Of a stretch of DNA of 64,000 nucleotides, positions 54,407 through 63,977 are shown piece after piece. The notes beneath the pieces were generated by a model, which was given only the letters and a program-made list of their open reading frames with translations, was not told the origin of the DNA and ran no database searches. Origin of the DNA: CAWARU01 sp963805795 (GTDB lineage: Bacteria; Pseudomonadota; Gammaproteobacteria; UBA6186; Azoamicaceae). Both the position numbers and the translations under genes were made by a program. The number at the start of each line of letters is the position of its first letter. The first letter of the stretch is position 1. The stretch covers positions 62,001 to 126,000 of the forward strand of contig CAWDVG010000002.1 in assembly GCA_963805795.1 (NCBI GenBank). Direction: 5' to 3'.

Positions 54407-55047
54407 GCTGAATGCACATGGGTTTTAAGGTTGAGTTCAGTGTTTACCTTTCCATGCTCGAAAGCTTTATCTATTTCTGTTTTTGTTTTTTGAACCCCAC
54501 CTTCAAATTCAGTCACGTTGCAGGGAATATCATTCGTATCTTCATAAGGCAAATTTTCCTCAATGCCCCCAATCGGATTACTCTGTGTCGAGTTTCCTTG
54601 GTGCTGCAGCTCATTAATTTCTTTTTGAAATTCATGAATATCTTGAAAACGTCTATAAACTGAAGCAAAGCGCACATAGGCGACTTCATCCAATGCTCGT
54701 AATTCTGCCATCACCCATTCACCGAGCACACTGGTTTCTATTTCAGCTTCTCCAGCTGCACATAAACGATGGATTAAACGATTGACTGAGTTATCCACTC
54801 GTTCTGCTTCTACAGGACGTTTTTCTAGTGCCCTTAGAATACCTGCTCTTAATTTTTCTTCTCTAAATTGAACACGACTACCATCGCGTTTAATTAATCT
54901 CGGTAACGATAATTCTATCGTCTCATAGGTAGTGAAACGTTCAGTGCAGCTGATACATTCTCTTCTGCGGCGAACCTCACCCCCTTCACCCACTAAACGT
55001 GAATCAATAACTTTGGTATCTTGTACGCGACAGAAAGGGCACTGCAT
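54403..55047 (-). CDS. nrdR: Transcriptional repressor NrdR with C-terminal extension
   Basis: NrdR represses ribonucleotide reductase genes at NrdR boxes when dATP binds. Residues 1-45 form the zinc ribbon (MQCPFCRVQDTKVIDSRL, two later Cys in CISCTERF), residues 50-140 the ATP-cone (LPRLIKRDGSRVQFREEKLR). The normal family length is about 150; here 214 aa, with an extra polar tail of about 60 residues containing IGGIEENLPYEDTNDIPC. The start overlaps the glyA stop (CATTA on the plus strand). Confidence 0.92.
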   Translation of the reverse strand: MQCPFCRVQDTKVIDSRLVGEGGEVRRRRECISCTERFTTYETIELSLPRLIKRDGSRVQFREEKLRAGILRALEKRPVEAERVDNSVNRLIHRLCAAGEAEIETSVLGEWVMAELRALDEVAYVRFASVYRRFQDIHEFQKEINELQHQGNSTQSNPIGGIEENLPYEDTNDIPCNVTEFEGGVQKTKTEIDKAFEHGKVNTELNLKTHVHSA

Positions 55048-56315
55048 TATTGATACACCGGAAAACGTTTACAAAGATCCAATACCTTTGCTTTGACTTC
55101 TGCAACTACAGCAGGAAGTCTGCTAGGATTATTAACATTATCTAATACATCACATACCCATTCAGCGACCAAAGTAATTTCAGGTTCTTTAAAGCCACGC
55201 GTAGTAATAGCCGGGGTACCTAATCTTAAGCCGCTGGTTACGAAAGGAGAACGGGGATCGTTGGGTACTGCATTTTTATTAGCCGTAATATTGGCTTCCT
55301 CGAGCGCATTCTCAGCATCTTTTCCTGTGATGTTTTTATCAATTAAATCTACCAAAAAAAGATGGTTATCCGTGCCGCCTGAAACAATTTTGTATCCCCT
55401 TGCCATCATAAGCTTGGCAAAAAGCCTGGAATTAGCCAAGACTTGCTGTTGATAGGTTTTAAATTCAGGTAATAGACATTCTTTAAATGCCACCGCCTTA
55501 GCTGCAATCACATGCATTAAAGGGCCTCCCTGAAACCCTGGAAAAACCTGTGAATTGAGTTTCTTTTCAATATCGGGATTGGCTTTAGCTAAAATAATGC
55601 CCCCTCTTGGGCCTCTTAAGGTTTTATGAGTGGTACTGGTGGTGACGTCGGCAATTTGCACTGGAGAAGGATAAATTCCAGCAGCAACCAACCCTGCCAC
55701 ATGGGCCATATCCACCACTAAATAAGCACCCACTTCATCGGCTATGGATCTAAATCGTGCCCAATCTACCACACGAGAATAAGCTGAAAAACCTGCCATA
55801 ATTAATTTTGGTTTATGAGCCGAAGCAAGACGGTAAACTTCCTCATAATTGATTTCACCTGTAGCGGAATCTAAACCATATTGAACCGCATGGTATAATT
55901 TACCTGAAAAATTCACAGAAGAACCATGCGTCAAATGCCCTCCATGGGCTAAACTCATGCCTAAAATCGTATCACCTGGGTTGATTAACGCTAAATAAAC
56001 GGCCGCATTGGCTTGTGATCCAGAATGGGGTTGAACGTTCGCATACGCCGCACCAAAAAGCTCTTTTAAACGGCTAATCGCTAGTTCTTCTGCAATATCT
56101 ACAAATTCGCAACCCCCATAATAACGTTTATGCGGATAGCCTTCGGCATATTTATTGGTTAAAACAGAGCCCTGTGCTTCTAAGACTCTAGGACTGGCGT
56201 AATTTTCAGAGGCAATTAATTCTAAATGATCTTCCTGACGGCGCGTTTCGCCCTGTATGGCAGCCCAAAGCTCAGGATCAAAATCGGCAATTTTCATATT
56301 GGAGTTATACGCCAT
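55047..56315 (-). CDS. glyA: Serine hydroxymethyltransferase
   Basis: A 422-aa PLP enzyme that interconverts serine and glycine with tetrahydrofolate. EDHLELIASENYASPRVLEAQG, the NKYAEGYPHKRYYGGCE block, LAHGGHLTHGS, and the PLP-lysine segment VTTSTTHKTLRGPRGGIIL are all present. Length matches the E. coli enzyme. It heads the glyA-nrdR-nusB unit. Confidence 0.97.
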   Translation of the reverse strand: MAYNSNMKIADFDPELWAAIQGETRRQEDHLELIASENYASPRVLEAQGSVLTNKYAEGYPHKRYYGGCEFVDIAEELAISRLKELFGAAYANVQPHSGSQANAAVYLALINPGDTILGMSLAHGGHLTHGSSVNFSGKLYHAVQYGLDSATGEINYEEVYRLASAHKPKLIMAGFSAYSRVVDWARFRSIADEVGAYLVVDMAHVAGLVAAGIYPSPVQIADVTTSTTHKTLRGPRGGIILAKANPDIEKKLNSQVFPGFQGGPLMHVIAAKAVAFKECLLPEFKTYQQQVLANSRLFAKLMMARGYKIVSGGTDNHLFLVDLIDKNITGKDAENALEEANITANKNAVPNDPRSPFVTSGLRLGTPAITTRGFKEPEITLVAEWVCDVLDNVNNPSRLPAVVAEVKAKVLDLCKRFPVYQ

Positions 56316-56594
56316 GATATTTTCCTTCTAAACATTTGAACCTTGTCGCTATCAGTTTAAAGAACTTAGAAGATTGTAACTCAAATTATTTTATTTTGAT
56401 AGTCATGGGCCTTTCATGATTTGAATCGTTATTCTAGCGAATAATTTTAGCTTTTTAACTATTGAAAGCTATTTAACTTATTTAAAAAGCTGATCGATGA
56501 ACTGTCTATCGCAAGCAAACAACTGTTGATATAATGCCATGTTCGACTCACAAGGCCTTTGATTCTTAAAAAACCTTAAGGAATTGACTTCAAA

Positions 56595-59500
56595 ATGATT
56601 TCGCTGACCCAAGCACAAATTGAAAATGCAATGGATAAAGATGATTTTGAACAAGGCCTTAAATACTACAAAAAAGGCAGGGTTGTTCAAATCTCAGTTT
56701 CTAAAGATGGAACCAGCATCGAGGGACTCGTCCAGGGAAGTGAAAGACAGCCTTATAAAGCCCAAATAGAGTTATCTTATGAAGATGCATTAGAACAGGA
56801 TCTGGATATTGAGGGTAATTGCGCTTGCCCTGTTGGATATAATTGTAAACATGTTGCTGCTTTGCTATTGGAAGCAACGAATCACGTTATTTTTAATACA
56901 GCGTCTACCCAGATGCAAGCAAAGGAGTATTCGGTAGATGCTATCCTAAAAGAATTTGAAAGGAATACGCCCCAAAAAATTTCCACATCAGAATTTGATC
57001 ATTGGGTAAATTTTTTTGAGAATCAGTCCCGACGTCAAACATCTACAAATGATCCTCGTAAAGATGAATATCAATTGCTGTATATCTTATCCATTCCCCC
57101 TCATAGGAATCCCAATCTAACGATAAAATTATTAGTAGCTAGAAAGTTGAAAAGGGGTGGTTTTGGCAATTCCTATAGATCACTTTCATATTCCTCAGAT
57201 ACTCACATGAAGGCATTAACAGATAGTGATCATGACATCTTGCATCGTTTAGAAGTTGCACAGCGTTTATCAAAGGATTTTTTTCATCATAGATTATATG
57301 ATGAAGAATATGAATTATCCGGAAAAGACTCTAAAACTATTTTTGAAGATATCATCAAAACGGGACATAGTTATTGGATGAACCATCAAGATCGTTCACC
57401 ACTACATTTAGGCAATCCTAAAAAAGGTAAGCTAAAGTGGACTATCATTGAAAACGGTAGGCAGAAATTGATTTTCCATGTGGAAGGAAAAGAAATTCAG
57501 ATTTTACCTCTAACGCCATTTTTTTATTTGGATCTCAAAACCAATAGCTGCGGTATTCTAGACACGCCTCTTGAACAGACTGCTATCAAACAATTGTTGT
57601 TCTCGCCTCTATTAGAACCTAATGATATTCCTAAAATGGTAAGAATATTAAAAGATCGCTTTCAAGAGGTAGAAGAATTGCCGTTACCGCAACAATTTAA
57701 GATAAAAGACTTAAAAAAATCTATCCCTAAACCGAAATTACGCTTGTTTGGAAAAGTGGTCGATCATTTTCATTTTTACAGAACTTATGGAAAAGCCATA
57801 ACGCTCCCTTTAGGAAGATTAAGTTTTATCTATGAACAAACAGAATTATCTATTGAGGGACCTGTAACCACTCAACAAGCAGATCCTAAGACTCTTACCT
57901 TAAATATTATTACTCGCAATCTAGAAACAGAAGCCAAAATGATTTATGATTTATTTAAAAAAGAGGTTAACTTCGTTAGCAAACGTTTTCCCACCACAAC
58001 TCCCCACATTTTATCACTCAATAAATTTGATTTACTCATCACAGAACCAGATGACAAAGCAGCTCAAGAAAATTTTGTGTATCAAATCATTCCTGAATTA
58101 CAAGCAATAGGTTGGGAAGTCGTTGTTGATAAAAGTTTCCCCGTACAATATGTTGTAGAAGTAGATGAATGGTATACCGAACTACATGAAAAAGAGGAAG
58201 GTGGCTACGATTGGTTTGATATGGAGGTAGGATTTGTCTTAGACGGCGAAAAAGTTAATATTTTACCACTATTGGTCCATCTTATTGAGCATATGCCAGA
58301 ACAATTTTCTGAAAAGCATCTTAACAACTTAAGCGAAACAACCTGTACCCTTCCATTACCCAATGGGAAAAATATTAAGGTACCCATAGAAAGAATTAAA
58401 GGCATATTATCAACATTAACTGAACTTTATGATCCAGAAAGACTCAATGCTGCTGGTTTTTTGCCCATTTCTTACCTAGAGGCTGCTCAATTAGTAGAAT
58501 TAGAAAAAGCAATGGCTGCCACAACTCTGCGGAAGCTCGGAGGGGAGCGGCTGCGGCAATTGGCTGAGCAATTATCTAATTTTAAAGCGATCCAAACGGT
58601 TCCCATTCCTAAAGAATTTATGGGCCAATTAAGAGACTATCAGAAGAAGGGGGTGGATTGGCTAAATTTTTTACGGGAATTCCGTTTAGGGGGTATTTTA
58701 TCCGATGATATGGGCCTTGGGAAAACCGTACAAACTCTGGCACATTTACTCATAGAAAAACAAGAAAAACGCTTAGATAAACCTTGTTTAATTGTTGCTC
58801 CGACTAGCCTCATGGAAAATTGGCGCTCTGAAGCCATGCAATTTACGCCCACTTTGCAGGTATTGGTTCTTCAAGGTGGTGATCGCAAGAAATTATTTGA
58901 TGAAATCAAAGGTTCAGATATAGTCCTAAGCACTTATCCTTTGCTGGTGCGCGACAAAGAAATTTTACTAGAACATCATTATAGCATGATTATTTTAGAT
59001 GAAGCCCAATTTGCCAAAAATGCCAATACCAAGGCCTATCAAATTTTACAACAACTTAAAGCCGATCATCGCCTCTGTTTAACAGGTACTCCGATGGAAA
59101 ATCATTTAGGTGAACTGTGGTCTCTCTTTAATTTTTTATCTCCCGGATTTTTGGGCGAATCACAACAATTTTCTAAGATTTTTAGGACGCCAATTGAAAA
59201 GCATGGCAATCTTGATCGTCGCAAAAATTTAAATCAACGTATTCGTCCTTATCTATTAAGACGTAATAAAGAAGAAGTGACAGCCGAACTGCCCGCCAAA
59301 ACGGAAGTTATTCACAAGATAACGCTTGAAGATAAACAGCGGGATTTATATGAAAGTATTCGCCTAGCGATGGAAGCAAAAGTTAAAATAGCGATTCAAA
59401 GCAAGGGGTTTTCAGGAAGCCAAATAATTATTTTAGATGCTTTATTAAAACTACGACAAGTCTGCTGCGATCCGCGTCTTTTAAACCTTGAATCTGCTAA

Positions 59501-60053
59501 AAAAGTAGAATCTTCAGCCAAACTTCAATTTTTAATGGAAATGTTAACAGAACTTGTGGATGAGGGCAGAAAAATACTACTTTTCTCTTCTTTTACCTCT
59601 ATGTTGAAACTTATTGAAGAAGAACTCAATAAAGCTAATATTGCTTATGTAAAATTAACCGGCAACACCACGGATCGGATTACCCCCATCCAGCAATTTC
59701 AGAATACTCCAGTTCCTATTTTTTTAATTAGCTTAAAAGCTGGCGGCACAGGTCTAAATTTAACAGCTGCCGATACCGTCATTCATTACGACCCCTGGTG
59801 GAACCCTGCAGCAGAAGCTCAGGCAACCGATCGCGCGCATCGTATTGGTCAAACCAAACCGGTTTTTGTGTATAAGTTAATTACCGCAGGAACAGTAGAA
59901 GAAAAAATATTATTTATGCAACAAAAGAAACGGGCACTTTTAGAGGGTTTATTCAATGAAACCCCTGGAGATAAAGTGGGCACGATTACCGCTTCTGATC
60001 TGCAATATTTATTCCAACCGATTGACACAATTGAAAAGGAAACGAATCATTAA
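56595..60053 (+). CDS. SWIM zinc-finger SNF2-family helicase
   Basis: A 1152-aa protein. The SWIM motif CACPVGYNCKHVAALL has Cys76, Cys78, Cys84 and His86. Residues about 100-660 are a poorly conserved middle region. The SNF2 ATPase starts at LRDYQKKGVDWLNFLREFRL with DDMGLGKTVQTLAHLLIEKQ (Walker A) and LDEAQFAKN (motif II), then LTGTPMENHLGELWSLFNFL and the helicase C part with LKAGGTGLNLTAADTVIHYD and ATDRAHRIGQ. Such proteins are widespread in bacteria; many are DNA translocases, target unknown. Its stop converges on the small gene at 60069. Confidence 0.93.
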   Translation: MISLTQAQIENAMDKDDFEQGLKYYKKGRVVQISVSKDGTSIEGLVQGSERQPYKAQIELSYEDALEQDLDIEGNCACPVGYNCKHVAALLLEATNHVIFNTASTQMQAKEYSVDAILKEFERNTPQKISTSEFDHWVNFFENQSRRQTSTNDPRKDEYQLLYILSIPPHRNPNLTIKLLVARKLKRGGFGNSYRSLSYSSDTHMKALTDSDHDILHRLEVAQRLSKDFFHHRLYDEEYELSGKDSKTIFEDIIKTGHSYWMNHQDRSPLHLGNPKKGKLKWTIIENGRQKLIFHVEGKEIQILPLTPFFYLDLKTNSCGILDTPLEQTAIKQLLFSPLLEPNDIPKMVRILKDRFQEVEELPLPQQFKIKDLKKSIPKPKLRLFGKVVDHFHFYRTYGKAITLPLGRLSFIYEQTELSIEGPVTTQQADPKTLTLNIITRNLETEAKMIYDLFKKEVNFVSKRFPTTTPHILSLNKFDLLITEPDDKAAQENFVYQIIPELQAIGWEVVVDKSFPVQYVVEVDEWYTELHEKEEGGYDWFDMEVGFVLDGEKVNILPLLVHLIEHMPEQFSEKHLNNLSETTCTLPLPNGKNIKVPIERIKGILSTLTELYDPERLNAAGFLPISYLEAAQLVELEKAMAATTLRKLGGERLRQLAEQLSNFKAIQTVPIPKEFMGQLRDYQKKGVDWLNFLREFRLGGILSDDMGLGKTVQTLAHLLIEKQEKRLDKPCLIVAPTSLMENWRSEAMQFTPTLQVLVLQGGDRKKLFDEIKGSDIVLSTYPLLVRDKEILLEHHYSMIILDEAQFAKNANTKAYQILQQLKADHRLCLTGTPMENHLGELWSLFNFLSPGFLGESQQFSKIFRTPIEKHGNLDRRKNLNQRIRPYLLRRNKEEVTAELPAKTEVIHKITLEDKQRDLYESIRLAMEAKVKIAIQSKGFSGSQIIILDALLKLRQVCCDPRLLNLESAKKVESSAKLQFLMEMLTELVDEGRKILLFSSFTSMLKLIEEELNKANIAYVKLTGNTTDRITPIQQFQNTPVPIFLISLKAGGTGLNLTAADTVIHYDPWWNPAAEAQATDRAHRIGQTKPVFVYKLITAGTVEEKILFMQQKKRALLEGLFNETPGDKVGTITASDLQYLFQPIDTIEKETNH

Positions 60054-60068
60054 GAGATGTTAACACCC

Positions 60069-60410
60069 TTAGCATATCACACAACTTCCGGCAGTTTCAG
60101 CTGCTTTAAGATTATGATTTTTAGTATTCATTAAATTTACATTAGGATTTGAAAAAATTAAAGGGTTAATATCAGTAGCAATGTGAGTAGCAGCGGTAGC
60201 GCTAACACTCATTGAATTGGCAGTGTTATTGCTATTGGGAACTGGACGCTGCTCACTTCTGGGCTCTGATAAACAATTTTCAAGGATATTGCTCGCAAAC
60301 GCTGCAGTTGCTTTAATTGAATCAGCATGATTGGCAATAGTCTCCACGCAATTAACCGTTGCCAAAACACCTGCTGAGGTGGCGGCGGCAACAGGTCCTG
60401 ATGCTATCAT
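60069..60410 (-). CDS. Small orphan protein ending in a CaaX-like box (CVIC)
   Basis: Family not recognised. The product is 113 aa from the ATG at 60410; the same frame is open a further 14 codons and could start at an ATT preceded by aggg, which would add an Ala/Val-rich segment. The sequence is Ala/Ser/Asn-rich, and its last four residues, directly before the TAA, are Cys-Val-Ile-Cys. This fits a CaaX farnesylation box, as used by the Legionella effector AnkB, which also ends in a Cys-x-x-Cys box. Prenylation in a host is inference. Confidence 0.5.
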   Translation of the reverse strand: MIASGPVAAATSAGVLATVNCVETIANHADSIKATAAFASNILENCLSEPRSEQRPVPNSNNTANSMSVSATAATHIATDINPLIFSNPNVNLMNTKNHNLKAAETAGSCVIC

Positions 60411-60620
60411 GGCGATTGTCGTAGCAGCACCTACTACGGCATTCGCCCTAATGGAACCCTAAAAATAAACTGTTTTTATATATAGTAGATACTCACTCTG
60501 GTAAGCTCGTGCATTAAGATATTAGCGATAGTTAGTATCTTGAATCTTTATTTCAATTTTTGAAATATTAATATATACAGGAAAACTGATATATTCGATT
60601 TCAATTTTCTTATAAAATTG

Positions 60621-60651
60621 TTGACAAACAATCAATTTTCAATGAAAATTG
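60621..60651. promoter_or_regulatory. Promoter element and palindromic operator upstream of the AAA ATPase gene
   Basis: A TTGACA box at 60621-60626 is followed by the palindrome CAATTTTC (60633-60640)-AAT-GAAAATTG (60644-60651). Two related ATTTCAATTTT-like stretches lie upstream at about 60549 and 60598. The dyad falls in or near the -10 spacer, as expected for a repressor site. A matching -10 is not obvious. Confidence 0.45.
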
Positions 60652-60708
60652 AAATTATGAAGATGGGCTAGGATATAAATACAGTATATTTCTGTATAGA
60701 GGGGATAA

Positions 60709-61941
60709 ATGAATTATATACACCGTTTTTTGGAAAAAAATATAAAAGGAGCTCTAAGTTTAGGCAAAAGCATTTTATTACTGGGACCTAGGCAAACAGG
60801 GAAAACGACGCTTATTAACCGAATTCAGCATGATAGACAATTTACTTTAGCCAATCCACGTGATCGGCTTAGGTACGAAAAAGAGCCGTTTATGCTGACT
60901 TCAGAAATTGAAGCACTTTCTGAACAGAAAAAACAATTGCCATTAATCATCGTTGATGAAATACAAAAACTTCCTATTTTAATGGATGCGATTCAAGATC
61001 TTGTCGATCGAAAAATTGCACAATTTATATTAACAGGTTCAAGTGCGAGAAAATTAAAGCGTGATGGAAATATAAACCTATTACCTGGACGAGCCATCCC
61101 ACTACGTTTAGATCCCCTCATTTTTGATGAAGAGAAAGGACTTCATTATTCATTAGAAGAATTTTTAATGGATGGCTCTTTGCCAGAAATCGTTTTAACA
61201 GAAAGTAAACATACGCGGGAACGTTTATTAGAAGCATATGTAATGATTTATCTTGAAGAAGAAATTAGGGCAGAAGCGCTTGTTCGTGACTTAGCTCATT
61301 TCGGTCGGTTCCTGGAATTAGCTGCTTCAGAATCTGGGAAAATAGTAAATTTTAGTAAATTATCTCAAGAAATTGGTGTGTCTCATTCTACAATCGCAGG
61401 ATACTATCAAATTTTAGAAGACTGTTTAATCGTTGAACGCATTGAACCTATTATTGTTAGTAAAACCAGGAAAAAACTATCAAAAACTCAAAAATATATT
61501 TTATATGACTTAGGTGTTAGACGGATTGCAGCCCGTGAGGGTAGACAACCTCCAAAAGAACACATGGGACATTTATTTGAACAATTTGTGGGTTTGGAAC
61601 TTATTAGAAAGTTGAGGCTTGCGGGAAAACGCGTCTTTCTACGATATTGGCGAGACCCTTCGGGCCCTGAAGTAGATTGGGTACTCGATGCACATGATAT
61701 CTATATTCCTATTGAAGTTAAATGGACCGATCACCCAGCGGATGCAGATATTAAATATTTAAAATTATTTTTGAAAGAATATCCTCAAGCCAAAAAAGGA
61801 TATCTGGTTTGTCAAACACCTCATCTCATGAAATTATCAGACAATATTTATGGAGTGCCCTGGCAACAGATGAACATAATATTGGATTCCCTTGAACCAG
61901 GGGACTGTTACCGTTATTCAGGGCAGCGTCAGCCGCCCTGA
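60709..61941 (+). CDS. AAA-family ATPase with DUF4143 domain
   Basis: A 410-aa protein. Walker A is GPRQTGKTT (26-34), Walker B is PLIIVDEIQKLP, and a sensor-like LTGSSARKL follows; the middle contains the DUF4143 helix-turn-helix-like segment GVSHSTIAGYYQILEDCLIVERI. The C-terminal FLRYWRDPSGPEVDWVLD has the E-V-D of restriction-like PD-(D/E)xK cores, with EVKWTDHP carrying the Glu-x-Lys. These ATPases are common accessory genes with mostly unknown function, some near toxin-antitoxin loci. The upstream 298 bp contain a repressor-like dyad but no gene. Confidence 0.85.
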   Translation: MNYIHRFLEKNIKGALSLGKSILLLGPRQTGKTTLINRIQHDRQFTLANPRDRLRYEKEPFMLTSEIEALSEQKKQLPLIIVDEIQKLPILMDAIQDLVDRKIAQFILTGSSARKLKRDGNINLLPGRAIPLRLDPLIFDEEKGLHYSLEEFLMDGSLPEIVLTESKHTRERLLEAYVMIYLEEEIRAEALVRDLAHFGRFLELAASESGKIVNFSKLSQEIGVSHSTIAGYYQILEDCLIVERIEPIIVSKTRKKLSKTQKYILYDLGVRRIAAREGRQPPKEHMGHLFEQFVGLELIRKLRLAGKRVFLRYWRDPSGPEVDWVLDAHDIYIPIEVKWTDHPADADIKYLKLFLKEYPQAKKGYLVCQTPHLMKLSDNIYGVPWQQMNIILDSLEPGDCYRYSGQRQPP

Positions 61942-61961
61942 ACGGTTACATTCTTTTTAAC

Positions 61962-63149
61962 TCATCGCGGCAACACTAAAATCGCATCCCCAATGGGCCT
62001 AGAAATAGGCAAAACTATCTTTTCATCTAATTCATTCTCGGGGTTATTTACAATCTTACCATTTAAATAAAGTGTTGAGGAACCACCCCCATCCAAGTTA
62101 AGCGCCATATGGCAGCCTAGCTTTTGTAGAAAACTCGATAGTTCTGGTAGAGTCATGCCAGGGCTACCGGTGGCCTGGCTTTTTTCTACCACTACAAACA
62201 CCCAATTTCCCGAAGGCAAAATCCCAACCGCGGTGCGAGCATGCTGTTGATGCGTGAAAGCAGTTTTGATTCGCTCTTGTCCATAATCTTGCAATATACG
62301 CCCACTTTCAATGAGTAAAGGGATGCCACCCACTATGTTGTCTATCTCTTGCCAATCGGCCGCTTCATGTTTTTTGATAGAAGGGTTCACTTTAATTTGC
62401 ACTTTTGCTTTTGCACCTAAATAGAGTGGAATATCGGGGTGTTTTACCTCTGGGCCAATCGCATAAACGAATCCCCCAAATGGAATAGCTGTACCTCCGG
62501 CCGGAACAATCGCTTGAATGACATTATTTTGAATAATAATATCAGTCCCATTTTCAATTGCATCGGTTTTCCTGCCATAGACATCGGTATATAAAATGGC
62601 TTTGGCATTCATACCCGGTTGATTGACCCCATGCACCGGAAATTTATTATCATTGATTTCAAGTGAAGTTTTGGTTTGTACACGATCCATTAAGACCTTC
62701 ACATTTTTCGCATTCCCCATATTTTTCTGATCTATTTCTTTTTCATCCTTATCCTTCGTATCCTTAATATTTTGAAAAGACCATCCCAAGGCGCCGCGTG
62801 ATCCATAAGCGATACCAAACCAACGACCCTCAATTTTTAAAATGCCTGCAGGTAAGCCATCTACTTTTTCACCCATTCGAAAAAAGCTGCCATTAATGGC
62901 TGCAATCGCATTTTGCTCTCTTGCTAAAGAAGAGACCGTTTCCAAGCCATGTACTTTGTCATTCGCATGCACCGATTTTAAAATGACAAATTTTGGATCG
63001 ATACTCAACACATGTATTATTTGTTGAGATTCAGAAATATATTTATCATATTCCACGCCAGGAGATATTGTTTCCGCTGCCAAACTATGGCAATTTATTA
63101 TAAATGCCATGAATAAAAATAGATAATAAAATATTTTCTTGTTCATCAT
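61962..63149 (-). CDS. Exported phosphodiester glycosidase-family (NAGPA) protein
   Basis: A 395-aa protein with a signal peptide (MMNKKIFYYLFLFMAFIINC, ending near Ala-Ala-Glu). It has the NAGPA-domain hallmarks: AAINGSFFRMGEK, then KTAFTHQQHARTAVGIL, VFVVVEKSQATGSPGMTLPE and the LNLDGGGSSTLYLNGKIVNN active-site block. Members remove GlcNAc from mannose-6-phosphate diesters (mammalian) or handle phosphodiester-linked sugars in bacteria; the substrate here is unknown. A Lys/Asp-rich insert lies around residues 128-150. Confidence 0.88.
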   Translation of the reverse strand: MMNKKIFYYLFLFMAFIINCHSLAAETISPGVEYDKYISESQQIIHVLSIDPKFVILKSVHANDKVHGLETVSSLAREQNAIAAINGSFFRMGEKVDGLPAGILKIEGRWFGIAYGSRGALGWSFQNIKDTKDKDEKEIDQKNMGNAKNVKVLMDRVQTKTSLEINDNKFPVHGVNQPGMNAKAILYTDVYGRKTDAIENGTDIIIQNNVIQAIVPAGGTAIPFGGFVYAIGPEVKHPDIPLYLGAKAKVQIKVNPSIKKHEAADWQEIDNIVGGIPLLIESGRILQDYGQERIKTAFTHQQHARTAVGILPSGNWVFVVVEKSQATGSPGMTLPELSSFLQKLGCHMALNLDGGGSSTLYLNGKIVNNPENELDEKIVLPISRPIGDAILVLPR

Positions 63150-63233
63150 ATGGTTGCAACCCTAATGAAAACCAGGCACCTAGCTATAGCATCATGATGG
63201 ATGTAGATAAAAATAGTTTTGTCATTTTTACCT

Positions 63234-63977
63234 TCAATATGCTTGTCGCTGCCGTATAGCCTCATATAAACACACTCCTGCCGCCACAGACACATTTAGA
63301 CTCTCAACCGTTCCCTGCATGGGAATTTTAATTAATATATCGCAACTCTCTGCCGTTAAATGTCTTAACCCTTTACCTTCTGCCCCCAACACCAGAGCAA
63401 TGGGAACTGTGAGATCACTTTTATATAAGGATTGAGAAGCTTCGCTACTAGCACCTAGTATCCAAATACCTAGTTGTTTTAGTTCTTCTAAACAACGCGC
63501 TAAATTGCTTACTTCAATACAAGCAACCGTTTCTGCAGCACCTGAGGCAGCTTTACGTACTACCGGCGTTATATTTACGGATCGTGCTTTAGGAATAATA
63601 ACCGCATTAACCCCTGCTGCATCAGCCGTGCGTAAACAAGCTCCTAAATTATGAGGATCCTGAACCTGATCCAATATCAGCAATAATACCGGGGTTTTGC
63701 TTTTTTCGATCAATGCTTTTAGATCACTTTCGTCGAGAAGGCTTTTTGCTCGAATTTTAGCCAGAACGCCTTGATGTGTCCCATCTTCAGAAAAAGTGGC
63801 TATTTGTTTTTTGGAAAGAGTTTGAACTGTAATACCATTATCTCGCGCCAAGCTTTTAATTTCTTGTATTCTTTTATCATCTTTATTTTCAAGCATTTTT
63901 ACTTCTAGAATGCGTTCCGGAGAGGTTTTTAAAAAACTTCTAATTACATGAATGCCATAAATTAATTCCGTTCGCAT
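63234..63977 (-). CDS. rlmB: 23S rRNA (guanosine-2251-2'-O)-methyltransferase RlmB
   Basis: A 247-aa SPOUT-class enzyme that methylates G2251 of 23S rRNA. The N-terminal substrate-binding region has YGIHVIRSFLKTSPERIL; motif I is LDQVQDPHNLGACLRTADAAG, motif II ALVLGAEGKGLRHLTAESCD, and motif III IPMQGTVESLNVSVAAGVCL. Length and motifs match the family. Its start is 23 bp from the window edge, so an upstream gene (often rnr) cannot be seen. Confidence 0.95.
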   Translation of the reverse strand: MRTELIYGIHVIRSFLKTSPERILEVKMLENKDDKRIQEIKSLARDNGITVQTLSKKQIATFSEDGTHQGVLAKIRAKSLLDESDLKALIEKSKTPVLLLILDQVQDPHNLGACLRTADAAGVNAVIIPKARSVNITPVVRKAASGAAETVACIEVSNLARCLEELKQLGIWILGASSEASQSLYKSDLTVPIALVLGAEGKGLRHLTAESCDILIKIPMQGTVESLNVSVAAGVCLYEAIRQRQAY

